Shown here: piece by piece, positions 19,891-29,779 of the stretch
Layout of the letters: every line of letters starts with the position of its first letter
Position numbering within the stretch: the first letter of the stretch is position 1
Assembly: GCF_009866765.1 (NCBI RefSeq)
Contig: NZ_CP019431.1
Span: forward strand, 1,860,001 to 1,924,000
DNA length: 64,000 nucleotides
Direction: 5' to 3'
DNA from: Pseudomonas sp. S35
Lineage (GTDB): Bacteria; Pseudomonadota; Gammaproteobacteria; Pseudomonadales; Pseudomonadaceae
Made by a program: the position numbers and the translations under genes
Notes under the pieces: generated by a model
Seen by the model: the letters and a program-made list of their open reading frames with translations, nothing else
Databases searched by the model: none
What the model was told of the DNA's origin: nothing

Positions 19891-21003
19891 ATGAGTGGCA
19901 ACTTCCTCGCCCTGGCTCAGCCGGGCGTGCAACAACTGTCGCCTTACGTCCCGGGCAAGCCTGTGGACGAACTGGCGCGTGAGTTGAACCTGGATCCGTC
20001 GAAGATCGTCAAGCTGGCGAGCAACGAGAACCCGCTGGGCCCGAGCCCCAAGGTGCTGGCGGCGATTCGTGAAGAGCTGGCCGAGCTGACCCGTTATCCG
20101 GATGGCAACGGTTTTGCCCTCAAGTCATTGCTGGCGCAAAAGTGCCGGGTCGAGCTGAACCAGGTGACCCTGGGTAACGGCTCCAATGACATTCTTGAGC
20201 TGGTCGGTCGTGCCTACCTGGCGCCGGGCCTGAATGCGGTGTTCAGTGAGCACGCGTTTGCGGTCTATCCGATTGTCACTCAGGCCGTTGGCGCTGATGC
20301 ACGGGTGATTCCTGCGAAAGATTGGGGCCATGACCTGCCGGCGATGCTGGCGGCCATCGATGCCCAGACTCGCGTGGTGTTTATCGCCAACCCGAACAAC
20401 CCGACCGGCACTTGGTTCGATGAGCAGGCGCTGAACGAATTCCTGCAGGACGTACCAGAGCACGTGCTGGTGGTGCTCGACGAGGCCTACATCGAATACG
20501 CCGAAGGCAGCGACTTGCCTGACGGCCTGGACTTCCTGGCGGCGTACCCGAACCTGCTGGTCTCGCGTACGTTCTCCAAGGCCTATGGCCTGGCGTCGCT
20601 GCGGGTTGGCTACGGCCTGTCCACGGCTGTGGTGGCCGATGTGCTAAACCGCGTGCGCCAACCGTTCAACGTCAACAGCCTCGCCTTGGCGGCCGCCTGT
20701 GCGGCGGTGAAGGATGCCGAGTACCTGGCAGAAGGTCGCCGTATCAACGAAAGCGGCATGCTGCAGTTGCAGGAAGGCTTCCGTGAGTTGGGCCTGGGCT
20801 GGATCCCGTCCAAGGGTAACTTCATTTGCGTCGACCTCGGCCAAGTGGCCGCGCCTGTATTCCAGGGGTTGTTGCGCGAAGGCGTGATCGTGCGTCCGGT
20901 GGCCAACTACGGCATGCCGAACCACCTGCGCATCACCATCGGTTTGCCGGCTGAAAACAGCCGCTTCCTGGAGGCGCTGGCCAAGGTTCTGGCTCGTGGG
21001 TGA
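19891..21003 (+). CDS. hisC: Histidinol-phosphate/aromatic aminotransferase HisC
   Basis: A 370-residue class I/II aminotransferase. Motifs: KLASNENPLGPSP, ANPNNPTGTW, VLDEAYIEYA and SRTFSKAYGLASLR with K230 as the PLP lysine. Placed between pheA and tyrA, it probably transaminates aromatic keto acids as well as imidazole-acetol phosphate; pseudomonads usually have another hisC in the histidine operon, so this is often called hisC2. The end overlaps the tyrA-aroA start by 8 bases. Confidence 0.92.
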   Translation: MSGNFLALAQPGVQQLSPYVPGKPVDELARELNLDPSKIVKLASNENPLGPSPKVLAAIREELAELTRYPDGNGFALKSLLAQKCRVELNQVTLGNGSNDILELVGRAYLAPGLNAVFSEHAFAVYPIVTQAVGADARVIPAKDWGHDLPAMLAAIDAQTRVVFIANPNNPTGTWFDEQALNEFLQDVPEHVLVVLDEAYIEYAEGSDLPDGLDFLAAYPNLLVSRTFSKAYGLASLRVGYGLSTAVVADVLNRVRQPFNVNSLALAAACAAVKDAEYLAEGRRINESGMLQLQEGFRELGLGWIPSKGNFICVDLGQVAAPVFQGLLREGVIVRPVANYGMPNHLRITIGLPAENSRFLEALAKVLARG

Positions 21004-23242
21004 TGTCACTGCATTGCAACCTGCTGTGCCTATGATCGGTCGCCTGGTGGTGGTGGGCCTGGGCTTGATCGGTGGCTCCTTCGCTAAAGGCCTGCGCGAA
21101 AGCGGGCTGTGCGGTGAAGTGGTCGGCGTGGACCTCGACCCGCAATCACGCAAGCTGGCGGTTGAGCTGGGTGTGGTGGACCGTTGTGAAGCTGACCTGG
21201 CGCTCGCGTGCCAGGGCGCGGATGTGATCCAGCTCGCCGTGCCGATCCTGGCCATGGAGAAGTTGTTGGTGTTGCTGGCCGGCATGGATCTGGGCGACGC
21301 GATTCTCACGGATGTCGGCAGTGCCAAAGGCAATGTGGTGCGCGCCGCGCAACTGGCCTTTGGCGTTATGCCTGCGCGCTTTGTGCCGGGCCATCCGATT
21401 GCCGGGTCCGAGCAGAGCGGGGTGGAGGCGTCCAATGCACAGTTGTTCCGTCGGCATAAAGTGATCCTGACGCCGCTTGAGCAAACCGACCCGGCCGCGT
21501 TGGCCGTGGTGGATCGGCTCTGGCGTGAGTTGGGGGCGGATGTCGAACACATGCAGGTCGAGCGCCACGACGAAGTGCTGGCGGCGACCAGTCATTTGCC
21601 GCATTTGCTGGCATTCGGTCTGGTGGACTCCTTGGCCAAGCGCAACGAAAACCTGGAGATTTTCCGTTACGCCGCCGGTGGCTTTCGCGATTTCACGCGG
21701 ATTGCCGGCAGCGACCCGGTGATGTGGCACGACATCTTCCTTGCCAATCGCGAGGCGGTGTTGCGCACCCTGGACACCTTCCGCAGTGACCTCGACGCCT
21801 TGCGCGATGCGGTCGACGCGGGCGATGGCCATCAATTACTCGGCGTGTTCACTCGTGCGCGAGTGGCCCGCGAGCATTTCAGCAAGATCCTGGCGCGCCG
21901 GGCCTATATGGAAACTGCTGTGAGCGCCGATGACCTGACGTTCATCGCCAGCCCCGGCGGCCGCTTGAGCGGGCGCATCCGGGTGCCGGGCGATAAGTCG
22001 ATCTCCCATCGTTCGATCATGCTGGGTTCATTGGCCGAGGGCGTGACCGAGGTCGAAGGCTTCCTGGAGGGTGAAGATGCCCTGGCGACCTTGCAGGCAT
22101 TCCGGGACATGGGCGTGGTCATTGAAGGCCCGCACCATGGACGCGTCATCATTCACGGTGTGGGCTTGCAGGGTTTGAAGGCGCCGCCGGGGCCGATTTA
22201 CCTGGGGAACTCGGGCACGTCCATGCGGCTGTTGTCCGGGTTGCTGGCAGCGCAAAGCTTCGACAGTGTGCTGACCGGCGATGCGTCTCTGTCCAAGCGC
22301 CCGATGAACCGTGTGGCCAAGCCATTGCGGGAAATGGGTGCGGTGATTGAGACCGGTCCGCAAGGACGCCCGCCGCTGACCATTCGTGGTGGTCAATCGC
22401 TCAAAGGCATGAACTATACGCTGCCCATGGCCAGTGCCCAGGTCAAGTCCAGCCTCTTGCTGGCCGGGCTTTACGCCGCAGGCAGTACTGCGGTGACAGA
22501 GCCGGCGCCAACCCGCGACCACACCGAGCGCATGTTGCGCGGGTTTGGTTACCCGGTGGCGGTCGAGGGCGCTACCGCGTCGGTGGCGTCGGGCCATGTG
22601 CTGACGGCGACCCATATTGAAGTGCCAGGGGATATTTCCTCATCGGCGTTCTTTCTGGTGGCTGCCTCGATTGCCGAGGGCTCCGAGCTGTTGCTGGAAC
22701 ATGTCGGCATCAACCCGACCCGTACCGGGGTGATCGATATCCTGCGGCTGATGGGGGCTGATATCACCCTGGAAAACCAGCGCGAAGTGGGCGGCGAACC
22801 GGTCGCTGATCTACGTGTGCGTGCGGCTGTGCTGAAGGGTATCGAGATTCCTGAAGCGCTGGTGCCGCTGGCAATCGATGAGTTTCCGGTGCTGTTCGTG
22901 GCGGCAGCCTGCGCTGAGGGGCGCACGGTCTTGCGAGGCGCTGAAGAACTGCGCGTGAAGGAGTCCGATCGTATCCAAGTGATGGCCGACGGTCTGCTGG
23001 CGCTGGGCGTCAAGTGTGAACCGACGCCTGATGGGATTATCATTGATGGTGGCTTGATCGGTGGCGGTGATGTGCATGCCCAGGGCGATCACCGGATTGC
23101 AATGGCGTTCAGCGTAGCTTCCTTGAGGGCTACAGCGCCGATTCGTATCCATGACTGCGCCAATGTTGCTACGTCTTTTCCGAACTTTCTTACACTGTGT
23201 GCCCATGTCGGCATCCGTGTTGCCCAAGAGGCTCAATTGTGA
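20996..23242 (+). CDS. aroA: Fused prephenate/cyclohexadienyl dehydrogenase and EPSP synthase
   Basis: A 748-residue natural fusion. Residues about 12-300 are a TyrA dehydrogenase ([15 protein letters not shown] dinucleotide-binding motif; [20 protein letters not shown]). Residues about 310-748 are AroA, 3-phosphoshikimate 1-carboxyvinyltransferase ([51 protein letters not shown]). The same fusion occurs in P. aeruginosa (PA3164). Joining chorismate-pathway step six to tyrosine synthesis in one chain fits the operon. GTG 20996 overlaps hisC; ATG 21032 (MIGRLVVVG) is an alternative start. The stop overlaps the cmk start. Confidence 0.93.
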   Translation: MGDVTALQPAVPMIGRLVVVGLGLIGGSFAKGLRESGLCGEVVGVDLDPQSRKLAVELGVVDRCEADLALACQGADVIQLAVPILAMEKLLVLLAGMDLGDAILTDVGSAKGNVVRAAQLAFGVMPARFVPGHPIAGSEQSGVEASNAQLFRRHKVILTPLEQTDPAALAVVDRLWRELGADVEHMQVERHDEVLAATSHLPHLLAFGLVDSLAKRNENLEIFRYAAGGFRDFTRIAGSDPVMWHDIFLANREAVLRTLDTFRSDLDALRDAVDAGDGHQLLGVFTRARVAREHFSKILARRAYMETAVSADDLTFIASPGGRLSGRIRVPGDKSISHRSIMLGSLAEGVTEVEGFLEGEDALATLQAFRDMGVVIEGPHHGRVIIHGVGLQGLKAPPGPIYLGNSGTSMRLLSGLLAAQSFDSVLTGDASLSKRPMNRVAKPLREMGAVIETGPQGRPPLTIRGGQSLKGMNYTLPMASAQVKSSLLLAGLYAAGSTAVTEPAPTRDHTERMLRGFGYPVAVEGATASVASGHVLTATHIEVPGDISSSAFFLVAASIAEGSELLLEHVGINPTRTGVIDILRLMGADITLENQREVGGEPVADLRVRAAVLKGIEIPEALVPLAIDEFPVLFVAAACAEGRTVLRGAEELRVKESDRIQVMADGLLALGVKCEPTPDGIIIDGGLIGGGDVHAQGDHRIAMAFSVASLRATAPIRIHDCANVATSFPNFLTLCAHVGIRVAQEAQL

Positions 23243-23928
23243 ATATCAAAGCACCGGTGATTACCATCGACGGGCCTAGCGGCTCGGGCAAAGGCACGAT
23301 CGCCGGTATCCTGGCCAAGCGCCTGGGCTGGTGTCTGCTGGATTCCGGCGCGCTGTACCGCTTGCTGGCGTTTGCCGCACGCAATCATGGCGTTGACCTG
23401 ACCAACGAAGAATCCCTGAAGCTGCTGGCGGCGCACCTGGACGTGCAGTTCGTCGGCGCGACGGAAGGTCATCCCCAGCGCATCATCCTGGAAGGCGATG
23501 ATGTAACGGATGATCTGCGTAACGAACAAGTCGGCTCTTGGGCGTCCCAAGTTGCCGCGCTGCCTGCCGTGCGTGACGCATTGCTGCAGCGCCAGCGGGC
23601 TTTTCAGGAGCCGCCGGGCCTTGTAGCCGATGGTCGCGACATGGGCACGGTGGTGTTTCCCGAGGCACCGCTGAAGATTTTCCTGACCGCCAGCGCCGAG
23701 GAGCGGGCTCGTCGCCGCTACTTGCAGTTGAAGGGCAAAGTCGATGGTGTTAGTCTGTCGAGTCTGCTAGATGAGATCCGTGCACGCGATGAGCGTGATA
23801 CCCAGCGCGCAGTAGCCCCGCTCAAACCGGCGGCTGATGCCATACAGCTGGATTCCACGGAGTTGTCCATCGAGCAGGTGCTGGAACGCATCTTGAGTGA
23901 AATCGCCATTCGCGATATCGCCGGGTGA
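23239..23928 (+). CDS. cmk: Cytidylate kinase
   Basis: A 229-residue nucleoside monophosphate kinase that phosphorylates CMP and dCMP. The P-loop is GPSGSGKGT at residues 12-20; [15 protein letters not shown] and the [15 protein letters not shown] lid region follow. Start is GTG 23239, overlapping the tyrA-aroA stop in a GTGA junction with AAGAGG upstream. Last gene of the serC run; a hairpin separates it from rpsA. Confidence 0.96.
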   Translation: MNIKAPVITIDGPSGSGKGTIAGILAKRLGWCLLDSGALYRLLAFAARNHGVDLTNEESLKLLAAHLDVQFVGATEGHPQRIILEGDDVTDDLRNEQVGSWASQVAALPAVRDALLQRQRAFQEPPGLVADGRDMGTVVFPEAPLKIFLTASAEERARRRYLQLKGKVDGVSLSSLLDEIRARDERDTQRAVAPLKPAADAIQLDSTELSIEQVLERILSEIAIRDIAG

Positions 23929-23930
23929 TC

Positions 23931-23976
23931 AAGAAGGCCGCAGGGGACCAGTCATAGTCCTGCGGTGGCTTCTTTT
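23931..23976 (+). terminator. Hairpin between cmk and rpsA
   Basis: CCGCAGG (23938-23944) pairs with CCTGCGG (23959-23965), and AAGAAG/CTTCTT extends the stem outside a small bulge, followed by TTTT. It looks like a rho-independent terminator or attenuator that sets rpsA apart from the amino-acid genes. Confidence 0.6.
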
Positions 23977-24048
23977 AACTGAAACTGACCCACACCGTCT
24001 GGGGTGTGGAGATGGGCGTATTCTTCGCCCTTATCAACAGGAATTAAA

Positions 24049-25734
24049 ATGAGCGAAAGCTTTGCGGAACTCTTTGAAGAAAGCCTAAAAACCCTGAACC
24101 TTCAGGCAGGCTCCATCATCACCGGTGTTATCGTTGATATCGATTACCAAGCTCGCTGGGTAACCGTTCACGCTGGTCTGAAGTCTGAAGCTCTGATCCC
24201 GCTGGAACAGTTCTACAACGATGCTGGCGATCTGACAATCAATGTCGGTGACGAAGTTCACGTTGCTCTGGACTCGGTTGAAGACGGTTTCGGTGAAACC
24301 AAGCTGTCCCGTGAAAAAGCCAAGCGCGCTGAATGCTGGATTGTTCTCGAAGCAGCCTTCGCAGCTGAAGAAGTGGTCAAGGGCGTTATCAACGGTAAGG
24401 TTAAAGGCGGCTTCACTGTCGACGTTAACGGCATCCGTGCGTTCCTGCCAGGTTCTTTGGTCGACGTTCGTCCTGTGCGCGACACCACGCACCTGGAAGG
24501 CAAAGAACTCGAATTCAAGGTCATCAAACTCGACCAGAAACGCAACAACGTTGTCGTTTCCCGTCGTAGCGTCCTGGAAGCAGAGAACTCCGCCGAGCGT
24601 GAAGCTCTGCTGGAATCCCTGCAGGAAGGCCAACAAGTCAAAGGTATCGTCAAGAACCTCACCGATTACGGCGCATTCGTCGATCTGGGTGGCGTCGATG
24701 GCCTGCTGCACATTACCGACATGGCTTGGAAGCGTATCAAGCATCCTTCTGAAATCGTCAACGTTGGCGACGAGATCGATGTCAAGGTTCTGAAGTACGA
24801 TCGTGAGCGTAACCGCGTTTCCCTGGGCTTGAAGCAGCTGGGCGAAGATCCATGGGTTGCTATCAAAGCTCGTTACCCAGAAAGCACTCGCGTTACCGCG
24901 CGTGTTACCAACCTGACCGACTACGGCTGCTTCGCTGAGCTGGAAGAAGGCGTGGAAGGCCTGGTACACGTTTCCGAAATGGACTGGACCAACAAAAACA
25001 TCCACCCTTCGAAAGTCGTACAAGTCGGCGACGAAGTGGAAGTTATGGTTCTGGACATCGACGAAGAGCGTCGTCGTATCTCCTTGGGCATCAAGCAGTG
25101 CAAATCTAACCCATGGGAAGATTTCTCTGGCCAGTTCAACAAGGGCGATAAAATCTCCGGCACCATCAAGTCGATCACCGATTTCGGTATCTTCATTGGT
25201 CTGGACGGCGGCATCGACGGCCTGGTTCACCTGTCCGACATCTCCTGGAACGAAGTTGGCGAAGAAGCTGTTCGTCGTTTCAAGAAGGGCGACGAGCTGG
25301 ACACCGTTATCCTGTCGGTTGACCCAGAGCGCGAGCGTATCTCCCTGGGTATCAAGCAACTGGAAAGCGATCCGTTCTCCGAGTACGTTCAAGAGAACGA
25401 CAAAGGCGCCATCGTTAAAGGCACTGTGAAAGAAGTTGACGCCAAAGGCGCCATCATCGTTCTGGCCGACGATATCGAAGCGACTCTGAAAGCCTCCGAA
25501 ATCAGCCGTGACCGCGTTGAAGACGCGCGCAACGTTCTGAAAGAAGGCCAGGAAGTAGAAGCCAAGATCATCAGCGTTGACCGCAAGAGCCGCGTAATCC
25601 AACTCTCCATCAAGTCGAAAGACGAAGTGGAAGAGAAAGAAGCCATCCAGAGCCTGAAATCGGCTCCGGAAGCTGCACAAGGCGAGACCACCATGGCCTC
25701 CCTGCTGCGCGAAGCAATGGCTAAGCAGAACTAA
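24049..25734 (+). CDS. rpsA: 30S ribosomal protein S1
   Basis: A 561-residue protein of six S1 (OB-fold) repeats, seen as recurring GxVxxxxxxGxFVxLxxGxxGLLHxSxM-like blocks, for example [20 protein letters not shown] and [21 protein letters not shown]1 binds mRNA leaders on the 30S subunit and helps translation start. Start at 24049 ([17 protein letters not shown] upstream). Codon use is strongly biased to the highly expressed set (for example GTT, GCT, CGT), unlike the neighbours. A strong terminator follows. Confidence 0.98.
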   Translation: MSESFAELFEESLKTLNLQAGSIITGVIVDIDYQARWVTVHAGLKSEALIPLEQFYNDAGDLTINVGDEVHVALDSVEDGFGETKLSREKAKRAECWIVLEAAFAAEEVVKGVINGKVKGGFTVDVNGIRAFLPGSLVDVRPVRDTTHLEGKELEFKVIKLDQKRNNVVVSRRSVLEAENSAEREALLESLQEGQQVKGIVKNLTDYGAFVDLGGVDGLLHITDMAWKRIKHPSEIVNVGDEIDVKVLKYDRERNRVSLGLKQLGEDPWVAIKARYPESTRVTARVTNLTDYGCFAELEEGVEGLVHVSEMDWTNKNIHPSKVVQVGDEVEVMVLDIDEERRRISLGIKQCKSNPWEDFSGQFNKGDKISGTIKSITDFGIFIGLDGGIDGLVHLSDISWNEVGEEAVRRFKKGDELDTVILSVDPERERISLGIKQLESDPFSEYVQENDKGAIVKGTVKEVDAKGAIIVLADDIEATLKASEISRDRVEDARNVLKEGQEVEAKIISVDRKSRVIQLSIKSKDEVEEKEAIQSLKSAPEAAQGETTMASLLREAMAKQN

Positions 25735-25750
25735 GTTCTGTAAAGCTGTT

Positions 25751-25779
25751 AAAAAGGGCGACTTCGGTCGCCCTTTTTT
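25751..25779 (+). terminator. Rho-independent terminator after rpsA
   Basis: AAGGGCGAC TTCG GTCGCCCTT followed by six T residues: a perfect stem with a stable UUCG loop. Confidence 0.9.
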
Positions 25780-25892
25780 GTGCCTGAAATTCGTTGATTC
25801 AACAACTTAGAACCAAGGCTTACAGCCAGGTGTCAGAACTGACTATAGTCTTGATAGCGCTCAGTCATGTTGTTGCTTCAATAAGGATTTTA

Positions 25893-26177
25893 ATGAATAG
25901 GCTTATCGTAGTATTCGTAGTGGTAATGCTTGCAGGCTGCTCCGTCACAAGCGCCAAAACCCACGCCAAGCGCGGCGTCAGCGGTATCCAGGTTGACTGT
26001 TCGGGCCTTGGTAATAGCTGGGACAAATGCGAGAAGCGTGCGGCCCGAGAATGCAAGATGCAAGGCTACAAGGTCATCACTCGATCCAGTGACGCCAAGG
26101 ACGAAGAGGGTGACTACTTGTTTGGCTGGAACCCCGCCGGCGCGGTCACGCGGACTATGCTTGTGATCTGTAATTAA
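25893..26177 (+). CDS. Small putative lipoprotein of unknown function
   Basis: A 94-residue protein with a lipoprotein signal peptide: hydrophobic residues 3-14 and the lipobox LAGC, so C16 should be lipidated. The mature part has four further cysteines (VDCSGLG, WDKCEKRA, RECKMQG, LVICN) and a conserved-looking end GWNPAGAVTRTML. Start at 25893 has AAGGA upstream; the frame is open from 25794 but the earlier part would cover the signal. Similar small proteins of unknown role occur in other pseudomonads as far as I recall. Lies between rpsA and ihfB as a single gene. Confidence 0.75.
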   Translation: MNRLIVVFVVVMLAGCSVTSAKTHAKRGVSGIQVDCSGLGNSWDKCEKRAARECKMQGYKVITRSSDAKDEEGDYLFGWNPAGAVTRTMLVICN

Positions 26178-26308
26178 GTGCGCGCGTGTTGGTGGGGCGT
26201 GTTTATTCAGTCAGCAGATAAGTTGATACATAGGCTGTTCAAATTCTCCAAGTCATGCTAAAACCTTCGAAGCGCTTTTCCTAGCTACTTGAAAAAGAAG
26301 GGAAAAAT

Positions 26309-26605
26309 ATGACGAAGTCGGAGTTGATCGAACGAATTGTCACCCATCAAGGGCTGCTCTCATCCAAGGATGTAGAGCTGGCTATCAAGACCATGCTTGA
26401 GCAAATGTCCCAATGCCTGGCAACCGGAGACCGTATTGAGATCCGCGGGTTTGGGAGCTTTTCACTGCACTACCGTGCCCCGCGGGTTGGGCGCAATCCT
26501 AAGACCGGGCAGTCGGTGAGCCTGGATGGAAAGTTTGTACCTCACTTTAAGCCAGGTAAAGAGTTGCGGGATCGAGTGAACGAAGACGAGGAAGAGGGCG
26601 TCTGA
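26309..26605 (+). CDS. ihfB: Integration host factor subunit beta
   Basis: A 98-residue DNA-bending protein of the HU/IHF family (also called HimD). The start [10 protein letters not shown] and the arm [10 protein letters not shown] with the intercalating proline are diagnostic of the beta subunit, which pairs with IhfA. ihfB marks the left boundary of the O-antigen locus in many pseudomonads, as it does here. Start preceded by AAGAAGGGAAA. A LapA-domain gene follows after 23 bases. Confidence 0.96.
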   Translation: MTKSELIERIVTHQGLLSSKDVELAIKTMLEQMSQCLATGDRIEIRGFGSFSLHYRAPRVGRNPKTGQSVSLDGKFVPHFKPGKELRDRVNEDEEEGV

Positions 26606-26628
26606 GCGGTTTTTAGAGGGGAGGCGTT

Positions 26629-26871
26629 ATGCTGAAGGCAAAGCGAGTTTTACTAATACTGATCGTTGTCGTCGTGGGCTTGGCTGTTTTGGCCTTCGTG
26701 CTGGAAAATCAGCAAGGTATTGCACTGTCGTTTCTGGGGCTAAATTCGGTTCAGTTACCAGTGTCGGTATTTGTGGTCTTGGCTCTGATTGTGGGCATGC
26801 TGGTAGGCCCGTTAATTGGGTTGCTGGTACGGCGTAATCATCGCCCTGATCGAGTGGATGTAGGGCGTTAG
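26629..26871 (+). CDS. lapA: LapA-domain inner-membrane protein (YciS-like)
   Basis: An 80-residue protein with two membrane helices (about residues 5-24 and 43-66) separated by ENQQGIALSFLGLNSVQLPVSV, the pattern of the lipopolysaccharide assembly protein A domain. E. coli LapA (YciS) works with LapB and FtsH in controlling LpxC. AGAGGGGAGG lies upstream of the ATG, and the gene is likely co-transcribed with ihfB. In relatives a wzz gene often follows here; in this window it does not. Confidence 0.8.
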   Translation: MLKAKRVLLILIVVVVGLAVLAFVLENQQGIALSFLGLNSVQLPVSVFVVLALIVGMLVGPLIGLLVRRNHRPDRVDVGR

Positions 26872-27029
26872 TGTGTTTTGATTTGCATCCAATATGGCGG
26901 GTTTATCAAGCCCTGGCTAGGTGGATGCAGGATCCGTTTAGATAGAGTCTTTTTGCGAGCGCAAAAAAAGGCATCGGTTTGCAACAAGCTGCTTTGCTCC
27001 CCCCTACTGAAGAGGAGGAAGCAAAAGAC

Positions 27030-29108
27030 TCATAGCGCGCGTTTTGAGAGCAGCGTCTCTGATGAGAATGCCTCGATGAAGGGAATCAGTTTCTCTGCAA
27101 TTCGGACGCTTGAATAAGCAGAAATATGATCTGTAAATCCGTATACCAATCTCCCGTCGGCCACCGATCCGCAAATATGCGTGGTGGTATCGCACAATAT
27201 GTCGAGTGTGTCGAATACCCGTACTGAGCCAATATGCCGTCTCTCGATGGTGTAGAGCATATCTCTGTAAGTGGCCGACAACTCCACATGTTTTTCATAG
27301 CTGATGGAGCAGGGCATTTGCTTGGTGAGCCCGAATAACAGATCCAGTGTGGCCAGAGAGGTCTCCCTCGGTACACACTTTTTAGGGTCTGGCAGCGTTG
27401 GGTTATCAACCACTAAAACGACCTTCTTGCCTGCTTTTATTATCTCTGAAACCATGGTGTCGAGCCCTTCCAGTGCCGATTGTTTATTCGGGCTCGCCGG
27501 GAGTTTTTCGATTGAGTAGTCGTTATCCAGTTGGAAGAGAGCGCGCGTCGATGTGGCAATAGCAACAACCTCAAGTTTGGGATCGTTGATGATGGCCTTC
27601 AGCGTCAAATGTGCGAGGGTTTGGTATTGTTGATAAATGCCGGCATTACTAATAACGGGGACAGTCGGGCCACTGCGTCCGTTCCCCCCGATGACTTTCC
27701 AATACCCATTAGGGTTTTCATAGCTAAATATACCTGGCAATAAAGCAGCTGCCTTACTATCGCCAACTAGCGCAAATTTCGCATTTCCGCGTGAGTCCGT
27801 CGAGCAGAACGAAAACTCCTTTGTGTCTTCCGCGTTTAGTCCGCATCCCCGGTGTTCAAAGCTCTGGGCAATAGGCGTTGGTTTAATCAAAGGATTTTTT
27901 TCAACAATTGATCGAAATGCGAAGCCGTCTTTTTTATAGGTCACGTATCCTGCTGTGCCAAGCAGTGAGGCGACGATACAAAGGCTGGCCGTTTTCACCC
28001 ATGTAGTAGAGCCAAAACGGATTGGTTTTTCCACTAGCCTGTAAGTCAGCCAGGAAAGCAGGAGGCTGATAATGATACAAACAGTGCCTGAAAGGATGGC
28101 TGGTGCTTCTGGCTGTAGAATTCTGGAGAAGGTTAGAACGGGCCAGTGCCAGAGATAAAGAGGGTAGCTGAGCACGCCGATAAATATCATCGGCTTGTTG
28201 GCTAGCAGGGTTCTATTTACCCAGCTGCTCGGTCCGGCCAATATGATTAGAACAGCGCCCAGTACTGAGACTAAGGCCCACCAGCCGGGGAATAAATATG
28301 TTTCTTTGAGAAAGATAAAGTTGAAAATGATTAACGAAATCCCAAGAAACGAAGATATGTTTTTCAGCGTATCCAGCTGTTGCTCGATAATAAGGGGTAA
28401 GCCGAAGTTAAGGGGGTTGTTTTTGCTGTGCTGTCGAACTACAAAATATGCCAGTATGGCGCCAGACAGTAGTTCCCATACTCGTGTTTGGGGCATGAAG
28501 AAGGTTTTTACGATGTTCTTATTTATGCCGGTTATATTGAGGCTGAAAGAAATTGCAGTCAAAATCACTACAATAATAAGCAAGTTGACTCTCATACGCC
28601 AGCCCAGCCACGCAATAAGTGGGAACAGTAAGTAAAACTGCTCTTCTATGGCGAGGGACCACAGATGCATCAGGGGTTTGGTTTCTGAGGAAACGTCAAA
28701 ATACCCGGATTCGCTTCTCAGCAAAAAGTTTTCATAAAAGCCCATGCCAGCAAACACATGCTTGCCCAATAATCTAAACTCATCAGGAAATAATACCGTC
28801 CAGCCGAATAAGTAGGTAGACAGTACGACAATGGAGAGCGCCGGAAAGATTCTTTTTATCCGATGTGCATAAAATTCGGTAAAGCTGAAGGTGTTGGTCT
28901 GCAATCCTTTGAGTATTATGCTGAATATTAAATATCCAGAGATTACGAAGAATATATCAACTCCCGAAAAGCCACCGGAAAGCGAGCCTGGAAAAGCGTG
29001 ATATATAACAACGGATAATATCGCAAGGGCTCTCAGGCCATCTATATCAGGTCTATACGTAGTGCTTTTTTTAAAGTTGTATTTTGAGTCTGGAGCCTTA
29101 GCCAGCAT
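27030..29108 (-). CDS. OafA-type acyltransferase with C-terminal SGNH domain
   Basis: A 692-residue membrane protein. Residues about 18-375 form an acyltransferase-3 domain of ten or so helices: it starts RPDIDGLRALAILSVVIYH with catalytic-type H37, and has RIKRIFPAL and WSLAIEEQFYLLFP. A further helix leads to a periplasmic SGNH hydrolase-like domain beginning near FALVGDSKAAALLPG and ending with TDHISAYSS. Two-domain proteins of this build O-acetylate O-antigen sugars (OafA, OafB). It is transcribed opposite to the rest of the O-antigen genes and is A/T-rich like them. The sugar modified is not predictable. Confidence 0.85.
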   Translation of the reverse strand: MLAKAPDSKYNFKKSTTYRPDIDGLRALAILSVVIYHAFPGSLSGGFSGVDIFFVISGYLIFSIILKGLQTNTFSFTEFYAHRIKRIFPALSIVVLSTYLFGWTVLFPDEFRLLGKHVFAGMGFYENFLLRSESGYFDVSSETKPLMHLWSLAIEEQFYLLFPLIAWLGWRMRVNLLIIVVILTAISFSLNITGINKNIVKTFFMPQTRVWELLSGAILAYFVVRQHSKNNPLNFGLPLIIEQQLDTLKNISSFLGISLIIFNFIFLKETYLFPGWWALVSVLGAVLIILAGPSSWVNRTLLANKPMIFIGVLSYPLYLWHWPVLTFSRILQPEAPAILSGTVCIIISLLLSWLTYRLVEKPIRFGSTTWVKTASLCIVASLLGTAGYVTYKKDGFAFRSIVEKNPLIKPTPIAQSFEHRGCGLNAEDTKEFSFCSTDSRGNAKFALVGDSKAAALLPGIFSYENPNGYWKVIGGNGRSGPTVPVISNAGIYQQYQTLAHLTLKAIINDPKLEVVAIATSTRALFQLDNDYSIEKLPASPNKQSALEGLDTMVSEIIKAGKKVVLVVDNPTLPDPKKCVPRETSLATLDLLFGLTKQMPCSISYEKHVELSATYRDMLYTIERRHIGSVRVFDTLDILCDTTTHICGSVADGRLVYGFTDHISAYSSVRIAEKLIPFIEAFSSETLLSKRAL

Positions 29109-29779
29109 GGGATGCAGTCCGTTCCTGATGGTTCATTGGGTGAATGATAACTGATTATCACTGAAGGGTTATCAATCTGTATTTTTTTGCGGGGGTAGGC
29201 GGAATACGCTTGCTGGGTTGGGGATATGCTAACGGCAGTTGATGGGGCGGGTTCATCACATAGACGGGGCTACAACGCCTTGCGTTCTCTGTTTGGATTG
29301 GTCGCGGTGACCGGATAGAGTCACTGGGTCGTGGTATCATCATTTTGCTTTTTCGGCTGGGCCTGTGTTGCTTCTGTATGGGGCGTTTTACCTGAGGGCT
29401 GTTCTGGTGGCTGTTGCGCAAAAGCCTCTGCACGGCCTATAGCGGGCGCTCCATGTTGATCCTCGCGCTGTTGTTCTGTCCCTATCGTGTACAAGGTTCA
29501 AATAGCCGAAAACCGACGATGCAGGGGTGGTAAGCGAGGTGGCTATATGCTGGCATCTGCTAGTGGCTCGGAAAGTGTGCCAGCTATGTTGATTTCGCCA
29601 ATACGCTCACGCTTTTTTTCGCCATTTATAGGTGCCTGGTGAATGTCAGGAGTAAAGGGGTGTTAGGCGGTCGGTTCACGAGAGGCACCTATTATGAGAT
29701 ATATCCATAAAATTGATGTGGTGTTCTAAGCAGCGAGTCGAGTGCTTTTAAGTCTGTATGCTGAAGAGAGAGTTGACGT
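29109..29779. other. Divergent region of the O-antigen locus (671 bases), with possible gene remnants
   Basis: No intact gene is apparent. It must hold the promoters of the acyltransferase (-) and of the wzx operon (+). A palindrome TGATAACTGATTATCA lies at 29145-29160, before the acyltransferase. On the minus strand two stop-bounded frames read like coding debris: 29497-29321 (ending ...AQPKKQNDDTTTQ, rich in Q and K) and roughly 29675-29555 (containing GEKKRERIGEINIAGTLSEP). Neither has a start codon or an identifiable family. Confidence 0.35.

Noticed and set aside
24085..25680. 531-codon minus-strand frame across rpsA
   Set aside because: Antisense shadow of the repeated S1 domains.
26949..26970. 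Hairpin CTTTTTGC...GCAAAAAAAG between lapA and the acyltransferase
   Set aside because: The stem is almost all A-T and the loop tiny; too weak to call a terminator with confidence.
29158..29433. 91-codon minus-strand frame in the O-antigen gap
   Set aside because: Very basic, proline-rich composition with no ribosome site or family; the better remnant frame runs in another phase.
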